64,000 nt of DNA, taken from contig NZ_CP073355.1 in the NCBI RefSeq assembly GCF_023525255.1, positions 2,108,001 to 2,172,000 on the forward strand, written 5' to 3'. Positions 47,426-56,809 of this stretch are shown in pieces; the stretch's first letter is position 1, and every line of letters begins with the position of its first letter. The notes below the pieces were generated by a model, which was given only the letters and a program-made list of their open reading frames with translations, did not search any database and was not told the origin of the DNA. Origin of the DNA: Thermospira aquatica (GTDB lineage Bacteria > Spirochaetota > Brevinematia > Brevinematales > Thermospiraceae). A program made the translations under genes and the position numbers.

Positions 47426-49240
47426 ATGGAAAATACCCCAGGGTTCCAATCTACCCAGGCAATTAAACCGACAGAGCTTCACCTGCTTCCTGAACTCCCG
47501 GGTGTTTACCTCATGAAGGACACCTCCAACACTATCATCTACATCGGCAAGGCTATCAACCTTCGTAAGAGGGTTTCCTCCTACTTTCAAAAAGACGAAA
47601 AAAATATAAAAACCGCTACAATGGTCTCCCAGATCCATGAAATCGACTACATCATCACCCAGAACGAAACCGAAGCCCTCCTTCTCGAAGCAAACCTCAT
47701 CAAACACCACCAACCAAAATACAATGTTGTCTTCAAAGACAACAAATTCTACCCCTTTATCAAGATAACCATTCACGAACGTTTTCCAAGAGTGGTTTTC
47801 TCCAGGGATCAGAAAAAAGACCAGAGTCTCTATTTTGGTCCCTATACCAGTGCCGCAATGGTAAGAGAATATATTGACATGATCCAAAGGCTTTTTCAAA
47901 TCCGTACCTGTCGAGAACTTCCAAAACGGGAGTGCCTCAACTACCACATTCATCGGTGCAGTGCCCCCTGTATCCAAAAGGTAACCGAAGAAGAGTACCG
48001 TCAGCAAGTAGAAAATGCCATACGTTTTCTTCAAGGAGAGTATCAACTCCTGGTAAAAGAGTTTGAAGAAAAGATGCGCGAAGCAGCAAAAAACCTCCTC
48101 TTTGAAAAGGCACAAATCTACAAGGAGCGTATACAGATTATTCGCAATTTTGAAGAAACCCAGTCTGTTTACCTTGATAAAAACATCAGCGCCGATTTCA
48201 TTGAAATAGCTCTTCGAGAAAATAAAGCTGTTGCCGTCGTAAGCCTCATAAGAAACGGAAAAATGATCGGGAAAAAAAGCTATAGTAGCGACATAACCGA
48301 TCAGAGTGAAGAGGATATTCTGGAACAGTTTATCATCTCCTATTGTTCAGAGGAGACACCGCCAGCTATCGTGCTGGACAAACGCTGGGAATCCCTTTTT
48401 CCTCAACTCCAAGCATACTTTAACGCAAGCCAAAAAAACATCCCTCTTCATCTTCCTTCTTCTCGTGAAGAGCACACTCTTCTCAAGCTTGCCCAAGAAA
48501 ATGCTCTTCTCCACTTGATGCAACTTTTGTCAAGAGTGGAGGATTCTCAAGCGCTTCATGAACTTCAAGAGATCCTCGAACTGGATACCCTTCCCATGCG
48601 TATCGAGGGCTTTGATATCGCCAACCTGTTGGGTGAACAGGCCGTTGCCTCGCTGGTCTCTTTTTACGGGGGAAAACCGGACAAATCCAACTACCGTCAT
48701 TACAAGATTCGAACCAAGTCTACCCCTGATGATTTTGCCATGATATACGAAGCAGTGCACAGACGTTACAAAAGGCTTGTTGAAGAAAAATCTGAACTTC
48801 CCGATCTTGTCCTCATCGATGGAGGAAAAGGTCAACTCAACGCGGCTCTTTCCGCACTTGCTGACCTTGGTCTCTCCCTCAATGTAGTTTCTCTTGCCAA
48901 AAAGAACGAAGAGATCTACACCCCCTACAGGGATAAACCTATCATTCTTCCTAAAAACTCTCCCGCCCTTCACGTGCTCCAGCGGGTCAGAGATGAAACC
49001 CATCGATTTGCCAATACCTTCTACAACCGTTTAAAAAACAAAAGCCTTCTTACCTCTCTTTTTGATGGAATTGTCGGCATAGGCATCAAACGCAAAAAGA
49101 TCCTTATCCAGAAGCTCATGTCTCAACCCGATCTGCATCTGTCAGCGGAGGATCTTATTGCCATCGGGATTCCGCCGAGTGCTGTCGATGAAGTCCTTCA
49201 AAGGCTTCAAACCCTCAAAAAAGAGGATAAAGAACCCTAA
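47426..49240 (+). CDS. uvrC: excinuclease ABC subunit C
   Basis: A 604-residue nucleotide-excision-repair nuclease. The GIY-YIG domain is at the N-terminus (GVYLMKDTSNTIIYIGKAINLRKRV), followed by Cys-rich CRELPKRECLNYHIHRCSAPC, a UVR helix pair (about 200-235) that binds UvrB, an RNase H-like second nuclease domain (MRIEGFDIANLLGEQAVAS, DLVLIDGGKGQLNAA), and C-terminal helix-hairpin-helix motifs. Length is normal. Its stop TAA shares three bases with the convergent TonB-like gene's stop (CTAA). Confidence 0.96.
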   Translation: MENTPGFQSTQAIKPTELHLLPELPGVYLMKDTSNTIIYIGKAINLRKRVSSYFQKDEKNIKTATMVSQIHEIDYIITQNETEALLLEANLIKHHQPKYNVVFKDNKFYPFIKITIHERFPRVVFSRDQKKDQSLYFGPYTSAAMVREYIDMIQRLFQIRTCRELPKRECLNYHIHRCSAPCIQKVTEEEYRQQVENAIRFLQGEYQLLVKEFEEKMREAAKNLLFEKAQIYKERIQIIRNFEETQSVYLDKNISADFIEIALRENKAVAVVSLIRNGKMIGKKSYSSDITDQSEEDILEQFIISYCSEETPPAIVLDKRWESLFPQLQAYFNASQKNIPLHLPSSREEHTLLKLAQENALLHLMQLLSRVEDSQALHELQEILELDTLPMRIEGFDIANLLGEQAVASLVSFYGGKPDKSNYRHYKIRTKSTPDDFAMIYEAVHRRYKRLVEEKSELPDLVLIDGGKGQLNAALSALADLGLSLNVVSLAKKNEEIYTPYRDKPIILPKNSPALHVLQRVRDETHRFANTFYNRLKNKSLLTSLFDGIVGIGIKRKKILIQKLMSQPDLHLSAEDLIAIGIPPSAVDEVLQRLQTLKKEDKEP

Positions 49241-49971
49241 GGCCGTATATAAATAAAATGAAACTCAATAGTAATACCCTCCTCTGAGCGAAGTTTTTCC
49301 GGGAGTGGTCCATAGTTCGAGGTATGAAGAATTGCTTGCAAAGAAGCATAATTCAACGATTCATACCCAAAGTCACGGGTTAAACGAGCGTTTTTCAGGT
49401 TCCCCTCATTATCCAGCTCAAAGGTGACCGTCACCACCCCATCAGCCATGATCCCCTGATAATACTGAAAGATCGGAAAATACCATTGCCAGTTGCTTGC
49501 CACTGTCTGCTGAATCTGTTTGAAATAGGGAGCATAATCGACAGCCTCACTCTCTAACGCAATCTGTCCTGCCGAGGACATTCGTACCAGAGGTTTTTTC
49601 GAGGGTTCGTAGAGAGATGGTCCACTCACTTCCGGATGACGAGAGGGGGCAGTCATCGGTTCTGAAAAAAAATCCTGTGCCTTTTGAGAAGCCGATTCGG
49701 AAGAAAGAAGCATATTATAGTCCTCGTGAGAAGCAACCGGCCCTCGAGAACGAGAGTCTTTGTCGGATACCTTCGCCTTTTGAATAGGCTTTTCCATCGT
49801 CGCATTCGGATTGTCAATGAGAATATTTTCAATCACTACATCGTCTGACTTTTGAGGTCTGGGATTTTTGAGAAGAGTTATGATCTCCGGATCGAGCCAC
49901 CAATTCACTACAACCAAGAGATACAGATGCACCAGCAAAGAAAAATAAAGAAAGAGAAGTCCCTTTTTCAT
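49237..49971 (-). CDS. TonB-like energy-transducer/periplasm-spanning protein
   Basis: A 244-residue protein with one N-terminal signal-anchor helix (KKGLLFLYFSLLVHLYLLVVVNWW), a polar Pro/Ser/Lys linker of about 120 residues, and a C-terminal TonB-type domain (about 160-244: GVVTVTFELDNEGNLKNARLTRDFGYESLNYASLQAI). Such proteins couple the proton-driven ExbBD motor to outer-membrane receptors, or serve as TolA-like spacers. No exbB, exbD or receptor genes are adjacent. It follows the methyltransferase gene by 4 bp. Confidence 0.78.
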   Translation of the reverse strand: MKKGLLFLYFSLLVHLYLLVVVNWWLDPEIITLLKNPRPQKSDDVVIENILIDNPNATMEKPIQKAKVSDKDSRSRGPVASHEDYNMLLSSESASQKAQDFFSEPMTAPSRHPEVSGPSLYEPSKKPLVRMSSAGQIALESEAVDYAPYFKQIQQTVASNWQWYFPIFQYYQGIMADGVVTVTFELDNEGNLKNARLTRDFGYESLNYASLQAILHTSNYGPLPEKLRSEEGITIEFHFIYIRP

Positions 49972-49975
49972 CGTC

Positions 49976-50878
49976 CTACTTCCAGGCTAGCATTACCATA
50001 GAGCTTGTGAGATGCCAGGGACCTATGGTAATTTTGCTTGCAAGATGGTAGAGAGAAATACGTATCCAGTGTCGATAATCCCATAAACTATGAAAAGAAT
50101 CTCGACTTTTTATAAGTTTTGGTAAAAGTCCAAATTCCACACCACCGATAAACCGTATCCTGCGAAATCCCACCCTCCGAAGAACCAAGGCAAGATTATG
50201 TCTATCAAAATACGATAAATGACCGGGAAGATAGTAGTGATAGTTTTCCCCTTTGAAACGAGCCTGCAGACCATCCATATCTGCTGTCTGGACAAGAAGA
50301 AGTCCTCCTTCTTGAAGAGAACGATAGACTCTCTCCAGAGCCTTCATGGGATGCGCGAGGTGTTCTATCACCTCTACAAGAGACACAACAGAAAAAAAGT
50401 CTTGCGGAAGATCAAAATCCTCGACGTTACCAATCCAGATATGTCCTGGAAAAACCGTCCTTGCATATCCTCCTGAATACTCAGAAATCTCAAGTCCATA
50501 GGGTTCATATCCTTTTTCCTTCGCAGCTTCAAGAAGCCCACCAAAAGCACAACCCACATCGAGCCATCTCTTGGGTCCCGTTGACTTCTCCAACCGTGAG
50601 AGAGCATTCACTCTTGATCGCCACACTGCCATGGCGGCATCCTTGTGCTGCCTTTCATCCTGATAGGTATAGATAGAGGTTCCCGTATAATATCCCTCAT
50701 CATAGAGATGAGCAGCTTCTTCTGTTTCTTTTGGTTGAAACTGAAAATGACACTCTCCACAACGCCATATGGTGAGGGGAGGCTGCCAACGATCAATCTC
50801 ACGAAAGAATCCTGCCTCTCCACCACAGAGGGGACAGTTTTTTTTCTCCTGATAGGTGAGTTCTCTCTGTTTCTTCAT
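49976..50878 (-). CDS. class I SAM-dependent methyltransferase with zinc ribbon
   Basis: A 300-residue protein. An N-terminal zinc ribbon (CPLCGG at 15-20 and CGEC at 40-43) precedes a Rossmann methyltransferase domain: motif I RWLDVGCAFGGLLEAAKEKG, acidic loop GLEISEY, post-I motif SVVSLVEVIEHLAHP. This architecture is common in methyltransferases of O-antigen and surface-polysaccharide clusters, but no such genes are adjacent, so the substrate is unknown. The promoter -10 box ends 8 bp before the ATG, so the transcript is probably leaderless. Confidence 0.8.
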   Translation of the reverse strand: MKKQRELTYQEKKNCPLCGGEAGFFREIDRWQPPLTIWRCGECHFQFQPKETEEAAHLYDEGYYTGTSIYTYQDERQHKDAAMAVWRSRVNALSRLEKSTGPKRWLDVGCAFGGLLEAAKEKGYEPYGLEISEYSGGYARTVFPGHIWIGNVEDFDLPQDFFSVVSLVEVIEHLAHPMKALERVYRSLQEGGLLLVQTADMDGLQARFKGENYHYYLPGHLSYFDRHNLALVLRRVGFRRIRFIGGVEFGLLPKLIKSRDSFHSLWDYRHWIRISLYHLASKITIGPWHLTSSMVMLAWK

Positions 50879-50886
50879 AGAATCTC

Positions 50887-50915
50887 ATTATAGCAGGATT
50901 TTTACGAAAATACAA
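50887..50915 (-). promoter_or_regulatory. promoter of the methyltransferase gene, likely leaderless start
   Basis: Minus strand: -35 TTGTAT (50915-50910), 17-bp spacer, -10 TATAAT (50892-50887); the ATG is at 50878-50876. Transcription would begin at or next to the A of ATG. The IS left end (50921) lies exactly 5 bp from the -35 box. Confidence 0.7.
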
Positions 50916-51009
50916 GTTTTCGAATTGCTTCATAATAAAAGTACTCGAAAAGGGAACGTTGCTTCAAAATAAAAAAGTACTTTAAATTTGTGTAAAATAA
51001 TCCAGTTCA

Positions 51010-51076
51010 TGGCTCGACAAGCTCGCCAACCGTGGCTCGACAAGCTCGCCAACCGTGGCTCGACAGGCTCGCCAAC
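51010..51076 (+). repeat. three tandem copies of a 23-bp REP-like unit
   Basis: Units at 51010-51032, 51033-51055 and 51056-51076 (last one shortened, one substitution) share the core CTCGACAAGCTCGCCAAC. The reverse complement of its core (GAGCTTGTCGA) occurs again at 51141-51151 inside the same decayed transposase gene. Neither is present in the intact IS copy, so the units were inserted after the IS. Confidence 0.7.
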
Positions 51077-51108
51077 AGGAATTGGGTTAACGAGGTCTGA
51101 AAAAAGAC

Positions 51109-52294
51109 CTATTTACAGGGAAACGGCGAAATGATATGCTGAGCTTGTCGAAGCAGAGTATCAAAAAGCCAGCAAAAAGGAAAAAATGGAGATACTGGAT
51201 TATTTTGTGAGGATAACAGGCCTAAAAAATCGAAACTATGCCGCCAGGCTCTTGAGGCAGCACGGAAAAACCATCTATGTAGGCAAAAAATTACCTTAAA
51301 GCCGACATAGCCAAGACAAAAGACCTGGCAGAAAGAAAAAATTCGGCGAAGAGGAACTAAAACTTCTAAAAAAGGTCTGGGAAATTGAAAACTACATGTT
51401 TGGCAAACGTTTAAAGCCAATTTTAAATGAAGTTTTAGATAATCTCTTAGCAAACGGACATCTCCACGGTTCTCCACAGGCTATAGAAAACTTGCGCCAT
51501 ATAAGTGCTTCAAGTATTGACCGACTTTGAAACATGAGCGTAAAAGCTTGAGATAAAAGGACGAAAAGGCACAAAACCTGGAACGCTATTAAAGCAACAA
51601 ATAGCTATACGCACGTGGGCAGAGTGGGATGAAAATTGCCCTGGGTTCATGGAGATTGATCTGGTAGCCCATGAGGGAGGAAATAGCCGGGGAGACTTTG
51701 CTCAAACATTAAATATGGTGGATGTTTGGAGCGGTTGGACAGAACTTGTGGCAATCAAAAACAAGGCTTCAAAATGGGTAAGAGAAGCCATAGAAAAAGT
51801 CAAAGGAAGACTTCCTTTTGATTTACGGGGAATTGATTCTGATACCGGTGCTGAATTTATTAATCATCCTCTGCGTGATTGGTGTGAGAAGCACCAGATA
51901 AAATTACAAGGGAAGAAGCTCCCGTTCCAATGATAACTGCTACGTCGAGCAGAAAAACTATTCCATAGTCCGCCAGAATGTTGGATACTTCCGCTACGAT
52001 ACCGAGGAAGAAGTCTACTACTTGAACCGACTCTATGCGTATCTCAGGCTTTATGCCAACTTTTTTCAACCGGTTATGAAAATGACAGAGAAAAAGAGAA
52101 TCGGAAGCAAGGTGCAAAAGAAGCATGATGATATTAAAACTCCCTACCAGCGGCTTTTAGAAAGCTCTTATGTAAGTGAGGCACAAAAGGAACGCCTAAC
52201 AAGGCTTTATAAGGCTCTCGATTTGTTTCACCTAAGACAAAAAATTACGGCTTGCCAGAGAAAACTTTTCAGCCTTCAAAAGAAAAGAATGTAA
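51109..52294 (+). pseudogene. broken DDE transposase gene
   Basis: Aligned with the intact gene at 45923-47155, this copy has lost its start and RBS, carries a 24-bp insertion after the first codons, and has several frameshifts (for example near 51290, 51530 and 51905). Readable fragments remain at 51649-51933 (with D in MEIDLVAH and SDTGAEF) and 52022-52294. It cannot make an active protein. Confidence 0.85.
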
Positions 52295-52386
52295 AAACAA
52301 AATTTGGAGGAAACTGTATGGAATTTTTGAGTACTTTTTTATGAGGCAATGATTCGAATTTCGAGTACTTTTTATTTGGCAACGGG

Positions 52387-53494
52387 GAAGTATTAGAGAG
52401 TATGTTAAAAGAGGAAAGAGATTTACCTGTAAAACAATCCTCCCACAAAAGGCAATGGCTTTTACGAAAGGGATTTAAAGACAGCTTTTGGCGAGCTTAC
52501 AGCCATACGTGTTCCAAGAACAAGGGATAATGGATTTAAAAGTGCCCTTCTTCCCTATCGCAAACGCATCACAGAAGACTTAGATGCATTAATCAGGGCT
52601 ATGTTGATATCAGGAATGTCAACAAGGAAGATAGCAGAAGTTTTAAAAGAGCTTTATGAAATAAAGATTTCTTATGCTAACATCTCAAGGATAAGCCAGG
52701 TAGGCATAGAAGAGATTCAGAAGTGGCGTAGTCGCCCTCTCATGGAAGAATATGCCGTGGTATTTCTGGATGCTATGGTGTTTCCTATCAAGAGAGATAG
52801 GGTAGAAAATGAATCAATATATGTAGCTATAGGCATTACACCTGAGGGAAGACGGGAGATTTTAGGATACTAGGGAGGCATGGAAAGTGCTTATAACTGG
52901 CGGGAAATTTTGCTAGATATAAGAGAAAGAGGTGTCAAACAGATTCATTTTATTGTCTCTGATGGCTTAAGTGGTATGAAAAACGTCATAACAGAGATAT
53001 ATCCCCACGCAAAGTATCAGCCCTGTGTAGTCCATGTCATGAGAAACATACTGGCTAAAGTGAGAGTTCAACACAGAAATATCATTGCCACTGAAATAAA
53101 AGAGGTATTTCATGCCAAAGACAAACAGGAGGCAGAACAATTGTTTATGAAATTTACACAAAAATGGAAAAATATCTATCCCAACTTAATGAATAACCTC
53201 TTGACAATAAGAGAGAATATATTCACTTACATGGAATTACCTGAAGGAATACGAAGCATGGTGTATACAAACAATGCCCTGGAAAGACTCTTTAAAGAAC
53301 TTAAAAGGAGATTAAAAACAATGGAAATGTGTCAAAGCGAGGCTTCAGCTGAGAAATATCTTTACCTGTTATTAAGATACCAAAATGAGAAGTTCTTAAA
53401 AAGAAAGTTAAAAAATTGGGAGTATTACTTTCAACTCTATCGTGAGCAACACTCATACACCAAAGAAAATATTCACAGCGAGGTTATCCTATGA
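52387..53494 (+). pseudogene. broken IS256-family transposase
   Basis: The N-terminal codons are missing. Small deletions shift the frame near 52419 and again restore it by about 52550. A small deletion and base change at 52870 turns the GYYLPGGM region into an in-frame TAG (52871-52873). From 52880 the frame is open to the normal C-terminus. Not functional. Confidence 0.88.
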
Positions 53495-53520
53495 CTAGAC
53501 ACAATTTTCTTGACACAATG
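52387..53520 (+). mobile_element. IS256-family element, 5'-truncated second copy
   Basis: Matches the element at 6094-7366 in reverse orientation, but lacks about the first 134 bp, including one inverted repeat and the transposase start. The surviving tip at 53520 (reading inward CATTGTGTCAAG) is identical to the complete copy. It is joined on the left to the right end of the decayed DD35E element and on the right interrupts an open frame of the toxin-like array. Confidence 0.85.
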
Positions 53521-55544
53521 TAGTAATCATTGCCTTGTTTCATCATAATAAAAAAGTGAGTGTCATTAAAATTTCTTTTTCTTTGCACAAGATAAAAAGT
53601 GGCTGTGGAATTATATAGCCCCGAGAGAGCAGCTGAAAACCCATTCACATCATTAATTATCGCTCCATATTGTCTGACTAGCTCTTCAAGACTATCCATT
53701 TCTCTCTTTTGTTGAGAAGTTTTGTTTGTCAAAGCTTTTAATTCTGCAAATCTTTGACTTACTTCAGCAAGCCTATTACTTACCTCTTCCACTGTTCTCC
53801 CGTCGCAAATTATCTCAAAACTTCTATTTTTACCAACCAAATCGGGAGGTGTAATACGAATAAATATATCCACTCCTTCTACACTTCCATTCGCATTTAA
53901 CTTACTTAGAAAAGCTTCTTTTCCCTTCCATTTAAAACCCTGGACAAACACCGGCCAGGTTTTATACCCATCTCTGGTTGGCTTTCCAATCAAACCATTT
54001 TCTAACTGTATCCTGAAAAAATCTGAAAAAGATACCTTTCTCCCATCAAGATTTCCAGTAAATGCGGAAAGTAAATAAAAACCTATTATTGCACATGCCT
54101 CACTCTGGATATATGCAGCAGCAGTCTCTTTATTATCGTAAATATACTTTAGTGCATTTAAATATACCCTATAATTAACCGCTGAATATTGTGATTCATC
54201 TTTTTTACTTGTTTCTCCTTGTTTTTGATTTGAGTTACTTGTTTTCTCTTTGACTATTCTATCCCCAAACTCTTTAAATTTCTTCTCATCTCCACTTTCT
54301 AGAATTTTCTTTAGTTCTCTTGCATCTTTGCCTTCAATACCCATAGCAAATTTACCATTCTTGACATCTTTAAGAATAGAATCAATCGCTCTTTGTATCT
54401 TATCAGTAGCATCTTCTCCTTCAGTTACATCTTGCTTAAAGCCTTCCATAATCTTTCTCATCGCATTTGTTTTCTCTGTAAAACTACTATTTGGATTATA
54501 TATAATATCCCATTCAGCATCTAAATTTGGAGCTTTTTGATTATAATACTCTTTTCTATTTCCAACCTTAAGTCCAAAAAAGTAGATATCTCTACGTTTT
54601 AACCAATTTGTTATTTGATCAGATCTTGGAGCTCCTGTGTTTTCCTCTCCTTTTAAGTCTATAATTACCATATTAGATTCTTCTCTCTCCCTATAAATAG
54701 CATCCCCTATCTCTCTAAAGTTCTCCATCGTATTCTGCCAGGTGGTAAACCCATTCCACCATAGACTTCCATCCTTATCCATCGTAAACCCAAAACCACC
54801 AAATTCACCAGCTCCACTATGAAGCTCAAGCCCTCTCGAAAGTATCTTTAGACTCGCTACTCCAGCCGTCGTCTGTAGTACCGTCAAATCTAAACCTCCT
54901 GCAAGATCAAACGCATTCTGTCCTGCATATTTATCCTGTAATTCTTTCCCAAATACTCCCTGCTGGTATAAGTTATACTTATATATATCCATACCTTTAC
55001 TTAGCGCATATGCAAGCAGGCTTTCCTTCTGCTTTGCTCCATAGCCTGTATAGTTACCTTCAAACACAAAGCTTAATCCACTCTTTAGCGTTCCTATCCC
55101 TAAATCCATCCATGCTTCCGTTACCTCTCCTTCATTTGTAAGTCCCCAGTATAACCTTCCACTCTCGTCCATCTTCCATCCTTTGTTGATGAATGATACA
55201 GTAGAATTTATAGCCCAGTTCATCCCTGCATATCCTGCAGCTTCCCAGGTCGTCGCCGTGCTCGGATTATACCCACTATTAACACCCGCAAGCACCATAC
55301 TCCCTATAGTGGATACCCCCCACGTTGCAAGCTGTACACTGTCCATACGCCAATCAAGCCCACCATACTCATTAACCTTAAGCCCACTTACGGCAAGATT
55401 CCCCAGTCCCTGTATCCCTGCCCCTGCAACAGCTTCCACTGCTCCTGCAACAGCTCCCCCCATTCCACTTATCATTCCTTGAACAGCTCCCCCAAGGGCT
55501 CCTGTTCCCGACGAAATCCCAGAGGCAAATATGTTTACCCCCAT
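53484..55544 (-). pseudogene. toxin-tip module D, large part; C-terminus cut by IS256
   Basis: A 686-residue frame. The first 100 residues are rich in Gly, Ala and Ser with hydrophobic patches (GMGGAVAGAVEAVAGAGIQG), as in the pre-toxin regions of Rhs/CDI-like proteins. A charged middle (about 280-450) leads to a C-terminal domain with SEACAIIGFYLLSAF and later THFFIMMKQGNDYYIV, the Cys and His contexts of papain/C39-like peptidases. Codons after 53521 come from the IS256 tip, so the Asp expected right after YYIV is lost. The upstream 55574-55993 frame is its own 5' part, separated by a frameshift. No partner gene follows. Confidence 0.6.
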
Positions 55545-55573
55545 CTGCCCACCGCCCTTATAATATGGCTTAC

Positions 55574-55993
55574 CTACAACATCTCTAAGTAATGTACTGA
55601 CTGAAGCTGATCCTGAGTCTTTCCATTTTGCAATTCATACCCCATCCTTACTAATCCTATTGTTCCTACTGTCATCTGCCCCTGTGGTGTAGATAAGATT
55701 AAAAACTTTCCTACAGTTTTTCCTACCCTTGCCCAATCTACCCCCTTCGCCTCCTCTTCTGTCATTACCTTGCCATTCTTCAACACAAGCGTTTCGCCAA
55801 CCTTAAGGCTCTTCGCTATCTCGCTGTCACTCTTCCCTTTATAATGCCCACTCCTCTTTAAGGCTTCTATGATAGCCTGGACAGGTACACCCAGTGTCCG
55901 GGCTATGCCCTCCACAGTGTTCTTTTTACCTTCAGGCGTGTTTTGCCATTTCTCTACTATGGCTGCGATCTTGCCCCCGTTGGTTTGAAGCAT
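55574..55993 (-). pseudogene. toxin-tip module D, 5' fragment separated by a frameshift
   Basis: A 139-residue frame (KIAAIVEKWQNTPEGKKNTVEGIARTLG..., then GETLVLKNGKVMTEEEAKGVDWARVG). After about 55620 the sense reading moves to the frame of the next ORF, giving SGSASVSTLLRDVVGKPYYK joined to MGVNIFASG, so the two were one gene. The ATG at 55993 follows an in-frame TAA directly, so the fragment also lacks a larger N-terminal part and any signal. Confidence 0.55.
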
Positions 55994-56021
55994 TTAGGTT
56001 ACTCTTACTTTTAGAATTCCT

Positions 56022-56792
56022 TCATGGAGCTTTCATTTTAATAATGATATCATCCCCTTTTAAAAAAAATAACTTCTCCTCTGTATTACTAAAAACCTTA
56101 TTTAGTGTCTCTCTATCAAAGTCCCACTTGCCATTCTCTCCCTTCGAACCCAAAATTACATACCTCCCTTGAACCTTATAAAAATACTCCCTGCCGTAAG
56201 GATCAAGTATGTCTTCTTTATTTATAAAAAATGGATAAGTTTTTTGAAAAAGTTCTTTCAAGCTAGGAGGGGTTGAAGGAGCCTGTAGCAAAGCCTCTTC
56301 TATGGCGTGGAAATTAATCAAATTTTCTTTTGTTTTTTTATCAAAGACTACATCTCTATACGGGATATAATAACCTGTTCCCCAAAAGAGATCCCATCCC
56401 GTGCCTATATAGGTGAGAAACCCATACCCCAAAAGTTCGGATAATAGTAATTGACTATAAGTAAACTTAGACGGTCCTCTCAAACTTTCAAAATATTTAT
56501 CCTTACCTTCAAATAACACCTTAATTTTCTTTTTCCTTTCTTTAGGAATATACGCCATAGCCCGCACTGCACCCTTCCACGGTTCTATGGAAGGCGCCTC
56601 ATAAATGAGATATCCATTACTCTCCCCTAAAAAACGCGGAGGGAATTCAAAGTAGCAATCGGGAATATCATAATCAATAAGCTTAAAGGTGATTTCACTC
56701 TCTGCTCTTTCCAAAGGATCAAATCTAAAATAATCTACAACCAAAAATACCACAAATAAAAAGAGTAAAAATACTAACACAAATCGTAACAT
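56022..56792 (-). CDS. membrane-anchored protein, candidate immunity to module C
   Basis: A 256-residue protein with one N-terminal hydrophobic helix (RFVLVFLLFLFVVFLVVDYF) and a polar, mostly periplasmic remainder with no family I recognise. It starts 17 bp after the stop of module C. The position, size and N-terminal anchor fit an immunity protein acting in the periplasm; that role is inference from gene order. RBS AGGAGG precedes the ATG. Confidence 0.55.
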   Translation of the reverse strand: MLRFVLVFLLFLFVVFLVVDYFRFDPLERAESEITFKLIDYDIPDCYFEFPPRFLGESNGYLIYEAPSIEPWKGAVRAMAYIPKERKKKIKVLFEGKDKYFESLRGPSKFTYSQLLLSELLGYGFLTYIGTGWDLFWGTGYYIPYRDVVFDKKTKENLINFHAIEEALLQAPSTPPSLKELFQKTYPFFINKEDILDPYGREYFYKVQGRYVILGSKGENGKWDFDRETLNKVFSNTEEKLFFLKGDDIIIKMKAP

Positions 56793-56809
56793 ACTTTCCT
56801 CCTATTCCT

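Larger units (their letters stand above)
50921..52386 (+). mobile_element. DD35E insertion sequence, decayed second copy
   Basis: Its left 80 or so bases are identical to the copy at 45816, and its right tip reads the same CAACGGG. Inside are many small insertions and deletions, a triple 23-bp repeat in place of the ribosome-binding site, and a second short insertion near 51133-51156. The expected 5-bp duplication (GTTTT) is absent at the right side, where the element joins an IS256 fragment directly. This implies a deletion or recombination between elements. Confidence 0.85.

Noticed and set aside
47315-48115. Open frame of 266 codons on the minus strand
   Set aside because: It lies opposite the uvrC promoter and N-terminal domain; the protein is Phe/Val-rich with no recognisable pattern.
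51010-51076. Tandem 23-bp units as a CRISPR array
   Set aside because: The copies are directly adjacent without spacers.
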